This document shows positions 26,748 to 34,941 of a stretch of DNA of 64,000 bases, piece by piece. The translations under genes were made by a program, and so were the position numbers. Position 1 is the stretch's first letter. The number at the start of each line of letters is the position of its first letter. The stretch is taken from NCBI GenBank assembly GCA_945952065.1, contig CAMFGY010000019.1:21986-85985 (forward strand). Reading direction: 5' to 3'. The stretch is from an uncultured Burkholderiales bacterium. GTDB lineage: Bacteria > Pseudomonadota > Gammaproteobacteria > Burkholderiales > Burkholderiaceae_C. Below the pieces are notes generated by a model. The model did not search any database. It was not told where the DNA came from and saw only the letters and a program-made list of their open reading frames with translations.

Positions 26748-27968
26748 GTGACAGACGAAATCCGCAAGCGCAGGTCTTGGCTTGACGGCTTCATGGCCTA
26801 TGCCTTGCCCAGTGGCTTGAGCGAGACCCAGGCACGCGAGCACATCGTGGTGCTGGATCAGCGCCTTTATGCACTCTGGGATCTGGGCGAAAACCTGATT
26901 TTTGCCTGGACACCCGTGCCCATGGGCTTGCGTCTGTTGGTGGCGCCGCATCCCTTGCTGACCGAGTTCAGCCAATCCGGTGGCGACCCGCAAGAAGCGC
27001 TGCGGCGCAGCCGCGTCTTGGATGAATTGCTGGCCCACCCGAGCCATTTGTCCGAAGCGCAGTTTGAGCGGGTGGCCGCTGAATTGGGCTTGCAGCCGCA
27101 GCAGATCGACCTGCCGTTTTCACCCGAGCGTGGCCTGGGCCTGGAGTTGACGGCTGCCATCGTCGCGCGCTATGGCATTCGCTTGGTCGAAGACCGGGCG
27201 GTGATTCTGTTCGACGCGGTGGGTTTCTCGCTGCTCAGCCCCTTGCAGCAGGTGGTGCAGCTCAACAGCTTGTCTTGCTCGGTCAACGCCGCTTACGCCA
27301 AGCTGCTGGACCGCGAGATCAATATCAACTTTGCCCGCACCACCACAGGTGACGGCTTCTACATCTGGAACCGCATGCGCGGGGTCGAGGCCAATGTGGA
27401 GCTGTACCAGCTCTTGCAATTCATCCTGGCCGACAACGCCTTGGCCCGTGAGCGGGCCCAGCGCCCGGAGTCGGTGCCCAGGCTGCGGGCGGCCTTCCAT
27501 GTCGGTTCGCACTATGAGTTCTACCAAAGCGAAGGCTTGAACCCCACCTCCTTCAGCTATTTGGTCGGGCAGGTGACGATAGAGTTGGCCCGCATGATTG
27601 ACCGCGCCTTGCCGGGTCAGGTGCTGGTCGGCAAGTTCAACACCTTGATGCGCAGCGAATCCAGCGGCGAGATCCAGCGCATCGACAGCATCGAGTTTGT
27701 GGAGCGCACCCGTCGCCCCCTCAAGCAATTGAATGGTTTGAACCTCGCGGGTGCCGAGATCGATGAGATCGCTTGTTATCTGACCGGGCAAAAAGACGCC
27801 CAAGGCAGGTTTGGCATCAGCGAGTTTGAGATCAGCGACAAGCATGGCCTGCCGCACCGGGTCTACAACGCCAAGATCAATATCCACCGGCGCCAGGGGC
27901 AGCCCATTTATTTGGGTCTGCGGGAAGAAGATCTGCCGGCGTTTTCGGCCGCCCTGGTCAAACCCTGA
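26748..27968 (+). CDS. Nucleotide-cyclase-fold protein, probably divergent
   Basis: Codes for 406 residues from a GTG at 26748 with CAGGGG upstream. The first 140 residues are of unknown type. From about 150 a class III cyclase-like domain can be traced: V-I-L-F-D-A-V-G-F-S with metal Asp156, then T-T-G-D-G-F-Y-I-W with Asp202, the correct spacing for the two metal ligands. Near A-F-H-V-G-S-H and S-Y-L-V-G-Q-V-T-I-E-L-A-R-M-I, the Asn of the usual V-N-x-A-A-R is replaced, although the Arg is kept. It may bind nucleotide without making cAMP, or make it poorly. It sits just upstream of a canonical cyclase-ATPase. Confidence 0.6.
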   Translation: MTDEIRKRRSWLDGFMAYALPSGLSETQAREHIVVLDQRLYALWDLGENLIFAWTPVPMGLRLLVAPHPLLTEFSQSGGDPQEALRRSRVLDELLAHPSHLSEAQFERVAAELGLQPQQIDLPFSPERGLGLELTAAIVARYGIRLVEDRAVILFDAVGFSLLSPLQQVVQLNSLSCSVNAAYAKLLDREININFARTTTGDGFYIWNRMRGVEANVELYQLLQFILADNALARERAQRPESVPRLRAAFHVGSHYEFYQSEGLNPTSFSYLVGQVTIELARMIDRALPGQVLVGKFNTLMRSESSGEIQRIDSIEFVERTRRPLKQLNGLNLAGAEIDEIACYLTGQKDAQGRFGISEFEISDKHGLPHRVYNAKINIHRRQGQPIYLGLREEDLPAFSAALVKP

Positions 27969-28032
27969 TGAAAACGCATTCACTGCTTGTAGGATGGGGG
28001 CTCGCACGTCCTCGACACAAGAGCCCAAGGCC

Positions 28033-31000
28033 ATGACCGAGCCGATTCCACGCGCGTCCACGCTGCAAGCCCAGGGGCAGCGGCGCAACTTGACCGTGAT
28101 GTTTGCGGATTTGTCGGAATCCACCCGGCTGGCCGACGGCATGGAAGCCGAGCATTACGCGGCCATGCTGAGTGATCTGCGCGGGCTCTATCAAAGCGTG
28201 GTGCCGCGCCACGGCGGCACGGTGGTGCGCATCCAGGGCGATGGCATGTTGGCCATTTTTGGCCACCCCGAGGTGCGTGAAGACGATGGCCGCCGCGCCA
28301 CCGAGGCCGCGCTGGAATTGCACCAAGCCGTGCGAGCCTTGCGCCCGCCCAGTGGTGCCGCCCTCTGGCCGCACGGGCAAAGCCTCAGCCTGCACACCGG
28401 CATTCACGCCGGCCTGGTGCTGATCGAAGCGGGCGATTCGGTGCGCGGCCGCTTTGAGCTGCTGGGCAATACGCCCAACTTCGCGGCGCGGCTCTCGGAC
28501 GAGGCGGGGCCCGATGAAATCTTGGTCAGCGAGGAAACGCTGGGCCTGCAAAGCCACTACTTCCAGACCAGCGCGCGGCGAGAGTTGCCGATCAAGGGTC
28601 GCGGCACGCCCCTGACCGTGTATGCCATCTTGGGACGCAGCGCAATTGGGCGGCGCTTTGAGGCCAGCCTGCGGCGCGGCCTGTCGCCTTTTGTGGGGCG
28701 GGTTCAAGAGCTTGCGCTGCTGGATGAGGCGCTGGACCATGCCGCGCACGGACGGCCGCGCTGGATCGGGCTGCGCGCCAATGCCGGCATGGGCAAGACG
28801 CGCTTGACCGAAGAATTCCTCAGCCGGGCTGCCGAGCGCAACTGCCAGGTGCACCGCGGTTATTGCGAGAGCTATTTGAGTGCCGAGCCCTTGCAGCCTT
28901 ATTTGCAGATGCTGCGCTCACTGCAAGCGCAGGGTCATGCCGGGGCCGCCGAACTCTTGCAAGCCAAGCCGGCGGAGCGGCCGGCCGCTTGGCTGCGCCT
29001 GCTGGCCGAGCTGGCCCGACAGGGCCCGCAGCTGGTGTGCATTGACGACCTGCAATGGGCGGACGATGCCAGCTTGTTGCTGCTGCACCGGATGCGCAAA
29101 ATGGCGCTCGAACAGCAGCTGCCCCTGCTGCTGCTGACCGCCACCCGCCCTCAGCCCACCGATGAGGCGCTGCCCGATCTGGCCGTGGCGCGCGACGCGT
29201 CCGAGCTCAAAGTCATCGATCTGCGGCCCTTCAATGATTGCGAAGCGGCCCATGCGGTCGTGCATTTGCTGCCCGCCACCGACCCCTTCATTGCCGCTGA
29301 AATTCAGCGTCATGCCGGCGGCAACCCTTTGTTCATCGAAGAACTCTGTCATGCCCTCAAGCACGAGAGCGAAACCCGGCCCGTGCAGTCACCGCCGGTG
29401 CAGCGCGAGCAAGTGGGCCAAGCCTGGTTGTCCGCCCTGATTGAGTCTCGCGTGGCGCGCCTGCCGGCCGCCCAAGCCCATTTGCTGCGCACGGCGGCCG
29501 TGATTGGCAATGTCATCCCGGCCTGGTTGTTGGAGCGCCTGACCGGCTGCGGCGAGCGCGACCCGGCGGTCTTGGCCCTGGCCGAACAGGACTTTGTGTT
29601 CCCCGATCGCCGCGCCGGTTTCTTGCGCTTCAAACACGGCATCACCCGGGATGTGGTTTACGAGTCGATCGGCTGGCATGAGCGCCAGTCCATGCATCGG
29701 CATGTGGCGGCCGAGCTGCGTTCGCAAACCGACAGCACGCCGCGTCAACCCACCGATGAATTGCTGGCCTATCACGGCGGCGCCGCCGGCCAATGGGAAG
29801 AGGCGGTGGTGCATGCCGAGCGGGCGGGGGATCAGGCGCTCGCTTCGTCCGCTTTGGACCGCGCCAAGAAGCAGTACCGCGCGGCCTTGGTCGCCCTGGA
29901 GCACCAAACGCCCAGTGCGGCCTTGGATGCGCATTGGGTGTCGATCGCGCAGCGCTTCGGCTTGGCCTGTGTGTTTGATGCGTCGCGGGCCGATTTACGC
30001 GTGTTGCAACATGCGGCCAAGCTGGCGCTGGTGGGTGGCGATGTGGCGCAGATTGCGCGGGCCGAGTATTGGCTCGGCTATGTCAGCTATGCCTTGGGCG
30101 ATGTCAAAGCCGGTGTGCGCCATTGCGAGCTCGGCCTGCGCGCGGCCGTGCAAACCGGGGATGTAGCCTTGGGCGCACAGTTGCGCGGCACCCAGGGGCA
30201 AATTTTGGCGGCGGCGGCCGACTACCCGGCGGCGCTGAGCCTCTTGGACGAGGCGCTGGGTTTTCAGCGCCCCAAGGACGGCATTGCGGGCTCCGGCACC
30301 CTGGCCAGCCTGGGCCGCCCTTTGATCGGTCGCAGTTACTCGCTGGCCTGCAAAGCCTATGTCCTGGGTGACCAAGGGCATTTCGCTGCGGCGCATGAGG
30401 CCTTTGATGAAGCCCTGTCTTATGTGCAGGGCAGCAATCTGCCGGTGGAAGCCTCGGTGCAGGGCTGGCGTGCGGCCGTGCTGCTGTGGCAAGGGCGCTG
30501 GGCCGAAGCGCGCCAGAGTGCCGCCGAGGCGCATCGCATTGGCGGCCGGGTGCGCAGCTTGTTCACCTTCTCCATGGGCCATGCTGCGGGCGCTTACGGC
30601 GCCTGGAAAGAAGAGCGCAGCGAGGGGGCTGCGGCGGCCTTGCAGGACGCCATCACCTGGTTGGCGCCGCGTGGCGGGGCTTTGTTCAGTTCCTTCAACC
30701 ACGGCTGGTTGGCCGAGGTCTTGGCCCAGCAGGGCGAACGCCAGGGCGCGCGCCAGCAAATCGCCAAGGCCTTGCTGCGTTCGCGCCAGCGCGACTGGAT
30801 CGGCGTGGCCATGGCTTACCGCGCGGCGGCTCAGCTGGCGCTGGCCGAGTCGCAGCCGGAGCGTGCGCGGCGTTATCTGGCGGCAGCCGAAAAGGTGGCG
30901 GCGCTGCGCGGCTCCGCCCATGAGGCCGCGCTCAACCAGCTTTTTGCGGCGGAAATGGCCATGGCCTTGGGGCAGCCGGCCCAAGCCCTGCTGGAGGCTG

Positions 31001-31074
31001 CCTGCGCCGCCTTCGAGCGCCTGCAAATGGACTGGCATTTGCGTCGCGCCCAGCAATTGCAGGCGCAGATTTAG
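28033..31074 (+). CDS. Adenylate/guanylate cyclase with AAA ATPase and TPR domains
   Basis: Codes for 1013 residues. A class III cyclase domain is at about 15-190, with F-A-D-L-S-E-S-T-R-L, I-Q-G-D-G-M-L-A-I-F-G, and the N and R of L-L-G-N-T-P-N-F-A-A-R-L. An ATPase of the MalT/AfsR type follows, with Walker A A-N-A-G-M-G-K-T-R (Lys255) and Walker B L-V-C-I-D-D-L-Q-W-A-D. The second half is TPR-like helices. This is a known signalling architecture whose cofactor and target are rarely known. The start is taken at ATG 28033; ATG 27994 is possible. The stop overlaps that of the convergent MFS gene by four bases. Confidence 0.85.
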   Translation: MTEPIPRASTLQAQGQRRNLTVMFADLSESTRLADGMEAEHYAAMLSDLRGLYQSVVPRHGGTVVRIQGDGMLAIFGHPEVREDDGRRATEAALELHQAVRALRPPSGAALWPHGQSLSLHTGIHAGLVLIEAGDSVRGRFELLGNTPNFAARLSDEAGPDEILVSEETLGLQSHYFQTSARRELPIKGRGTPLTVYAILGRSAIGRRFEASLRRGLSPFVGRVQELALLDEALDHAAHGRPRWIGLRANAGMGKTRLTEEFLSRAAERNCQVHRGYCESYLSAEPLQPYLQMLRSLQAQGHAGAAELLQAKPAERPAAWLRLLAELARQGPQLVCIDDLQWADDASLLLLHRMRKMALEQQLPLLLLTATRPQPTDEALPDLAVARDASELKVIDLRPFNDCEAAHAVVHLLPATDPFIAAEIQRHAGGNPLFIEELCHALKHESETRPVQSPPVQREQVGQAWLSALIESRVARLPAAQAHLLRTAAVIGNVIPAWLLERLTGCGERDPAVLALAEQDFVFPDRRAGFLRFKHGITRDVVYESIGWHERQSMHRHVAAELRSQTDSTPRQPTDELLAYHGGAAGQWEEAVVHAERAGDQALASSALDRAKKQYRAALVALEHQTPSAALDAHWVSIAQRFGLACVFDASRADLRVLQHAAKLALVGGDVAQIARAEYWLGYVSYALGDVKAGVRHCELGLRAAVQTGDVALGAQLRGTQGQILAAAADYPAALSLLDEALGFQRPKDGIAGSGTLASLGRPLIGRSYSLACKAYVLGDQGHFAAAHEAFDEALSYVQGSNLPVEASVQGWRAAVLLWQGRWAEARQSAAEAHRIGGRVRSLFTFSMGHAAGAYGAWKEERSEGAAAALQDAITWLAPRGGALFSSFNHGWLAEVLAQQGERQGARQQIAKALLRSRQRDWIGVAMAYRAAAQLALAESQPERARRYLAAAEKVAALRGSAHEAALNQLFAAEMAMALGQPAQALLEAACAAFERLQMDWHLRRAQQLQAQI

Positions 31075-32900
31075 GCGCTTTTCTTGCGGGCGAAAAAGGC
31101 CTCGATGTCCTCCAGCGTGCGGCCCTTGGTCTCGGGCAGCAAGAAGCTCGCGGTCAAAAAGTACACCACGCTGCAGCCCGCCCAGAAGAAGAACATCGCC
31201 GCATAACCGTGATGTCCCACGGTGGGCAAAAACACCGCGGCAATGGTGGTGGAAACAAATTGATTGATCAGCAGCGCGATGCTCATGCCATTGGAGCGGA
31301 TGCGCGTGGGCATCAGCTCTGACAAGGCCAGCCAGACGCACACGCCGGGGCCCACCGCGAAGAAGGCGACAAAGGCGAAGAGGCAAGCCGTCACCCACCA
31401 GCCGTGGCTTTCGCTGGGCACCGGGCCGAGCCAGGCCTGTTCGATCTTCAGCGGAGCCTGCGCGGCGCTGGCCGGGTCGGCAAAGGGGTTCAGGTGCAGA
31501 CGGCGGAAGAAGGCGCCGATCACGCTGTCGGCCTGCACCGTGTCCGCGCGCGCGATTTGCAGCACCTTCATATCGGCCTCATCGCTGCGGCGTGTCTGCA
31601 CATTGCTGAAGTCGCCGTAGGAATAGGCCAGCGTCAGCTGCTGCGGCTGACTCGGGCTCGCCAGCCCTTGGGCCTGCAAAAAGGCCGCGTCCAGGCGCAG
31701 GCTCAGGCCGTCGCCCTGCACCAGGGCTTGCACGGCCGGGGCAATGTCCTGGCGGCCCCGCTCGGCCTGCCAGAACAGCAGGCCGCTCAGCAGCAAAGAC
31801 AGGCAAATGCCACCGCTGCCCAGCATCAGCAAGAACTTGCGGCCTTTGCGGTCCACCAGCAGCACCGCCACCACCGTCATCAAGGCGTTCAGCAGCTTGA
31901 CCGCTACATCGGCCGCATTGGCGCTGGAGCCCGGCAGGCCGGCCTGATGCAAGATGGTGACCAAATAGGCCAGGATGGAATTGATGCCGGTGGCCTGGGT
32001 GCAGGCCAGGATCACGCAGGCCAAGAAGAAGGGAGCCAGGTAGCGACGGCTGAGCAGCGAATCCGTGCTGGCGCTGGCTGTGCTGCCCATTTTGTTTGCT
32101 GGCGATGCAGCGGCCTGCGCGGCTTGCATGTCTTGCCACTCGGCCTGGGCCTGCTCGGGGCTGCGGCTGCGCTGCAAGGTGGCCAAGGCCTCGGCACTGC
32201 GGCCTCGGCGGAACAACCAGCGCGGCGACTCGCCCAGTGCCAAGCTGCCCACGGTGAACGTCAGGCCCGGCAGCAGGCAGATCCAGAAGATGCGCCGCCA
32301 AGCCTGGTCTTTGGCCGCGAACAGCGCCGCGCCGCCATCGCCCAAGGCCTGGGCGGCCACGCCGGCGGCCTCCACTTCGCGAGCGTAGTGCAGGCCAATC
32401 AGCGCGGCCAACACCAGGCCTATGGTCAGCAAGAGCTGGAACATGGCGGTGCCGCGGCCGCGGTTGTCGGCGCCCAGGCATTCGGCCAGATACAGCGGCA
32501 CCACCACGCCGATCAAGCCGCCGCTGATGCCTTGCAAAAGCCGGCCCAGCAGCAGCGGGGTGTAGCCCTCGGCCAGGGCGATGCAGGGAATGCTCAGCGT
32601 GAACAGCGCGCCGCTGAGCACCAGCACCGTCTTGCGGCCCAGCCAGTCGGCCAGCGCGCCGGCAAACAGCGAGGAGAAAACGCTGCCCAAGAGCACGGCG
32701 GCGACGATGAAGCCCAGCTGCTGGGCGCTGAGCTTCCACAGCACCGAGGCGGTGGACTCCAGATAGGGCAAGGCACCGGCGATGATGCCGATGTCGATGC
32801 CGTAGAGCAGGCCGCCCATGCCAGCAATGAAGAGCATGTAGCGCATGCGCCAGTGCGTGGCGGGCTGGGCCGGGGTTGCGGGGAGGCTGCTCGTGCTCAT
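31071..32900 (-). CDS. MFS sugar porter with a large extra-membrane insertion
   Basis: Codes for 609 residues, against about 450-500 for most sugar porters. It shows the sugar-porter marks G-G-L-L-Y-G-I-D-I-G near TM1, D-W-L-G-R-K in loop 2-3, L-L-G-R-L-L-Q-G-I-S-G-G, and P-E-T-K-G-R-T-L-E-D-I-E at the end. A polar segment of roughly 115 residues (about 380-495) interrupts the helices in the second half, by position in the periplasmic loop between TM9 and TM10. It is the last gene of the amino-sugar operon and overlaps the deacetylase stop by four bases. Uptake of N-acetylgalactosamine is the inferred role; the substrate cannot be read from sequence. Confidence 0.85.
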   Translation of the reverse strand: MSTSSLPATPAQPATHWRMRYMLFIAGMGGLLYGIDIGIIAGALPYLESTASVLWKLSAQQLGFIVAAVLLGSVFSSLFAGALADWLGRKTVLVLSGALFTLSIPCIALAEGYTPLLLGRLLQGISGGLIGVVVPLYLAECLGADNRGRGTAMFQLLLTIGLVLAALIGLHYAREVEAAGVAAQALGDGGAALFAAKDQAWRRIFWICLLPGLTFTVGSLALGESPRWLFRRGRSAEALATLQRSRSPEQAQAEWQDMQAAQAAASPANKMGSTASASTDSLLSRRYLAPFFLACVILACTQATGINSILAYLVTILHQAGLPGSSANAADVAVKLLNALMTVVAVLLVDRKGRKFLLMLGSGGICLSLLLSGLLFWQAERGRQDIAPAVQALVQGDGLSLRLDAAFLQAQGLASPSQPQQLTLAYSYGDFSNVQTRRSDEADMKVLQIARADTVQADSVIGAFFRRLHLNPFADPASAAQAPLKIEQAWLGPVPSESHGWWVTACLFAFVAFFAVGPGVCVWLALSELMPTRIRSNGMSIALLINQFVSTTIAAVFLPTVGHHGYAAMFFFWAGCSVVYFLTASFLLPETKGRTLEDIEAFFARKKSA

Positions 32901-34060
32901 GGGGCGCTGTCCTTGGCTTGGGAGAAGTCGGGCTGCAGCGTCAGCGCTTCACCCTCGATGACGACGTGTTGAAGTTGCAGGTCCGGGTCGAACACCAGCA
33001 GATCGGCCCAGGCACCGGGCGCGATGCGGCCGCGATCACTCAGGCCCAGATAGTCCGCCGGGTTGCGCGACAACATATGGGAGGCGCCGGCCAGATCGAC
33101 GCCGATCTGGCACAGATTGCGCAGCGCTTGGTCCATGGTCAGGGCGCTGCCGGCCAGCGAGCCGCTGGCCAAGCGCACGCAACCCAAGCACTTCAGCACC
33201 CGCTGCGAGCCCAAGGCGTATTCGCCGTCCGGCATGCCGGTGGCTGAGGTGGCATCGGTCACGCCATACAGCTGCGGAATCGACCGTATCGCGGCCCGCA
33301 TGGCGCCAGGGTGGACATGCTGCAAATCGGGGATCAGCTCGGCGAACTGCGCATGGGCCAGGGCCGCACCAACGATGCCCGGCTGATAGTGGTTCAGCGG
33401 CGTCATGCCGTTGAACAAATGGGTGAAGCCCGCCACACCGGCCTCCAAGGCGGCCACCCCGTCTTCATAGCTGCCCGCCGAATGGCCGATCTGTACCCGA
33501 ATGCCCAGCGCATTGAGCTGCGGGATCAGTGCCAGATGTCCGCTCAACTCCGGCGCCAGGGTCAAGACCTTGATGGGGGCAATGGCGTGGTAATGGCGCA
33601 CCACCTCCAGCGTGGCCGAGCACACCACATTGGGCTGCGCGCCCAGGCGCTTGGCGCTGATGAAGGGGCCTTCCAGATGCACGCCGAGGATGCGCGCCAT
33701 GCCGGAGCCGCGCGCCGGTCGTGCCTGGATGGCGGCGCTCAAGCCTTCCAGCGCATGTTCGATGGAGGCCGGGCTGGCCGTCATCGTCGTGCCCAGCAGG
33801 GCGGTGGTGCCGTGCTGCGCATGGGCGCGCGCCACTTGCGCCGCGCTGTTGCGGCCACCGTCTACCGCGCCTTCCATGATGTCCACGCCGGCAGCGCCAT
33901 GCACATGCAGGTCGATGAAGCCGGGCAGGATGAGGCGATCCGCCGCCACGCTGGGGTCTTCCACCATGCGCAGCACCCGCTCGCTGAAGTCCACATGGCC
34001 GAGCAGCCAGCCCGAAGCTGTGAGGATGCGGCCGGAAAGGCGCGAAGAAGAGGGCGTCAT
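32897..34060 (-). CDS. N-acetylgalactosamine/glucosamine-6-phosphate deacetylase (NagA/AgaA family)
   Basis: Codes for 387 residues, typical for the family. Metal and active-site residues are in order: H-V-H-G (His52, His54), H-L-E-G-P-F (Glu130), I-G-H-S-A-G (His193), T-H-L-F-N-G-M (His214) and G-V-T-D-A-T (Asp269, catalytic). It removes the acetyl group from the 6-phosphorylated amino sugar. NagA and AgaA are nearly indistinguishable by motif; the AgaS, AgaR and KbaZ-like neighbours favour GalNAc-6-phosphate as the main substrate. It is fifth in the operon and coupled to the MFS gene. Confidence 0.92.
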   Translation of the reverse strand: MTPSSSRLSGRILTASGWLLGHVDFSERVLRMVEDPSVAADRLILPGFIDLHVHGAAGVDIMEGAVDGGRNSAAQVARAHAQHGTTALLGTTMTASPASIEHALEGLSAAIQARPARGSGMARILGVHLEGPFISAKRLGAQPNVVCSATLEVVRHYHAIAPIKVLTLAPELSGHLALIPQLNALGIRVQIGHSAGSYEDGVAALEAGVAGFTHLFNGMTPLNHYQPGIVGAALAHAQFAELIPDLQHVHPGAMRAAIRSIPQLYGVTDATSATGMPDGEYALGSQRVLKCLGCVRLASGSLAGSALTMDQALRNLCQIGVDLAGASHMLSRNPADYLGLSDRGRIAPGAWADLLVFDPDLQLQHVVIEGEALTLQPDFSQAKDSAP

Positions 34061-34100
34061 GGCGGGGCTCAGTGCAAGGAAAACAGCGCAGGTGCGGCGT

Positions 34101-34883
34101 CTAGTCCACGATCAGCAGCTCGATCCCCAGGCGCTGCAGGCCCTCCCGGTATTCGGGGCTGATGCCGGCATCGGTGATGAGCATGTGCACGCGGTCCAGC
34201 TGCACGATGCGGTGCAGGCTGGCGCGGCCGAACTTGCTGGAGTCGCTCAGCACGATGACTTTTTTGGCGCGCTCCACCATCATGTGGTTCAGGCGCGCTT
34301 CGGCCTCGTGGTGGGTGGTCAGGCCGAACTGCAGATCCAGTCCGTCCACGCCGAGAAAGAGTTTGTCGAAGTTGTAGCCACTCAAGCCGGCTTCGGCCTG
34401 TGTGCCCAGGATGGAGAGCGACTTCTTGCGCAGCATGCCGCCGCTGAGCATCAGCTCCACGCCTTCGGCATCGGCCAGTTCCCAGGCGATGTTCAGGCCA
34501 TTGGTCATCACCGTCACATCGCGCAGCTCGGCGCGTTTGCGCAGCTGGTGGGCCAGGGCCATGGTGGTGGTGCCCGAGTCGATGATGATGTTGTCGCCGC
34601 TGTGCACCATTTGCGCGGCGCGCATGCCGATGCGCTCCTTGAAGCTGCTGTTGAGCGTGTCTTTCTGGCGGATGTTGTGCTCAGGCGGTGGCATGCGCTT
34701 GAGCGTGGCGCCGCCATAGCTGCGCGTCACCAGCCCTTGTTCTTCAAAGGCGCTCAGGTCGGTGCGTATCGTCACCGCTGACACGCCCAGCATGGGCGCC
34801 AAGTCAGAGACCTGCACGCTGCCGTGCTCCATCAGCAGATGCAAGATTTGTTCGCGGCGTTTGCCGGTGTTTCGGGTGCTCAT
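34101..34883 (-). CDS. agaR: DeoR-family regulator, AgaR-like
   Basis: Codes for 260 residues. The N-terminal DeoR HTH is clear (R-E-Q-I-L-H-L-L-M-E-H-G-S-V, then G-V-S-A-V-T-I-R-T-D-L and a G-L-V-T-R-S-Y-G-G-A wing). The C-terminal sugar-phosphate sensor has D-S-G-T-T-T, a central V-M-T-N-G-L-N-I-A, LGVDGLDLQFGLTTHHEAEA and the late S-D-S-S-K-F-G. The last motifs match AgaR of the N-acetylgalactosamine regulon. It probably represses the operon and the divergent GH31 gene until a sugar phosphate of the pathway builds up. It is encoded inside the operon. Confidence 0.9.
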   Translation of the reverse strand: MSTRNTGKRREQILHLLMEHGSVQVSDLAPMLGVSAVTIRTDLSAFEEQGLVTRSYGGATLKRMPPPEHNIRQKDTLNSSFKERIGMRAAQMVHSGDNIIIDSGTTTMALAHQLRKRAELRDVTVMTNGLNIAWELADAEGVELMLSGGMLRKKSLSILGTQAEAGLSGYNFDKLFLGVDGLDLQFGLTTHHEAEARLNHMMVERAKKVIVLSDSSKFGRASLHRIVQLDRVHMLITDAGISPEYREGLQRLGIELLIVD

Positions 34884-34894
34884 GGGGAGGTTTA

Positions 34895-34931
34895 GCTTTC
34901 GATCGGAGGCGGCAGCATAAGATATCGAAAG
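34895..34931. promoter_or_regulatory. Candidate AgaR sites upstream of agaR
   Basis: GCTTTCGAT (34895-34903) and ATCGAAAG (34924-34931) form an inverted pair in the gap between the KbaZ-like gene and agaR. The same GCTTTCGAT occurs at 38692-38700 in the divergent promoter of the GH31 gene. The E. coli AgaR site also contains TTTCRTTT-like elements, so these are plausible operators. Confidence 0.5.
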
Positions 34932-34941
34932 AAATTAGGCA

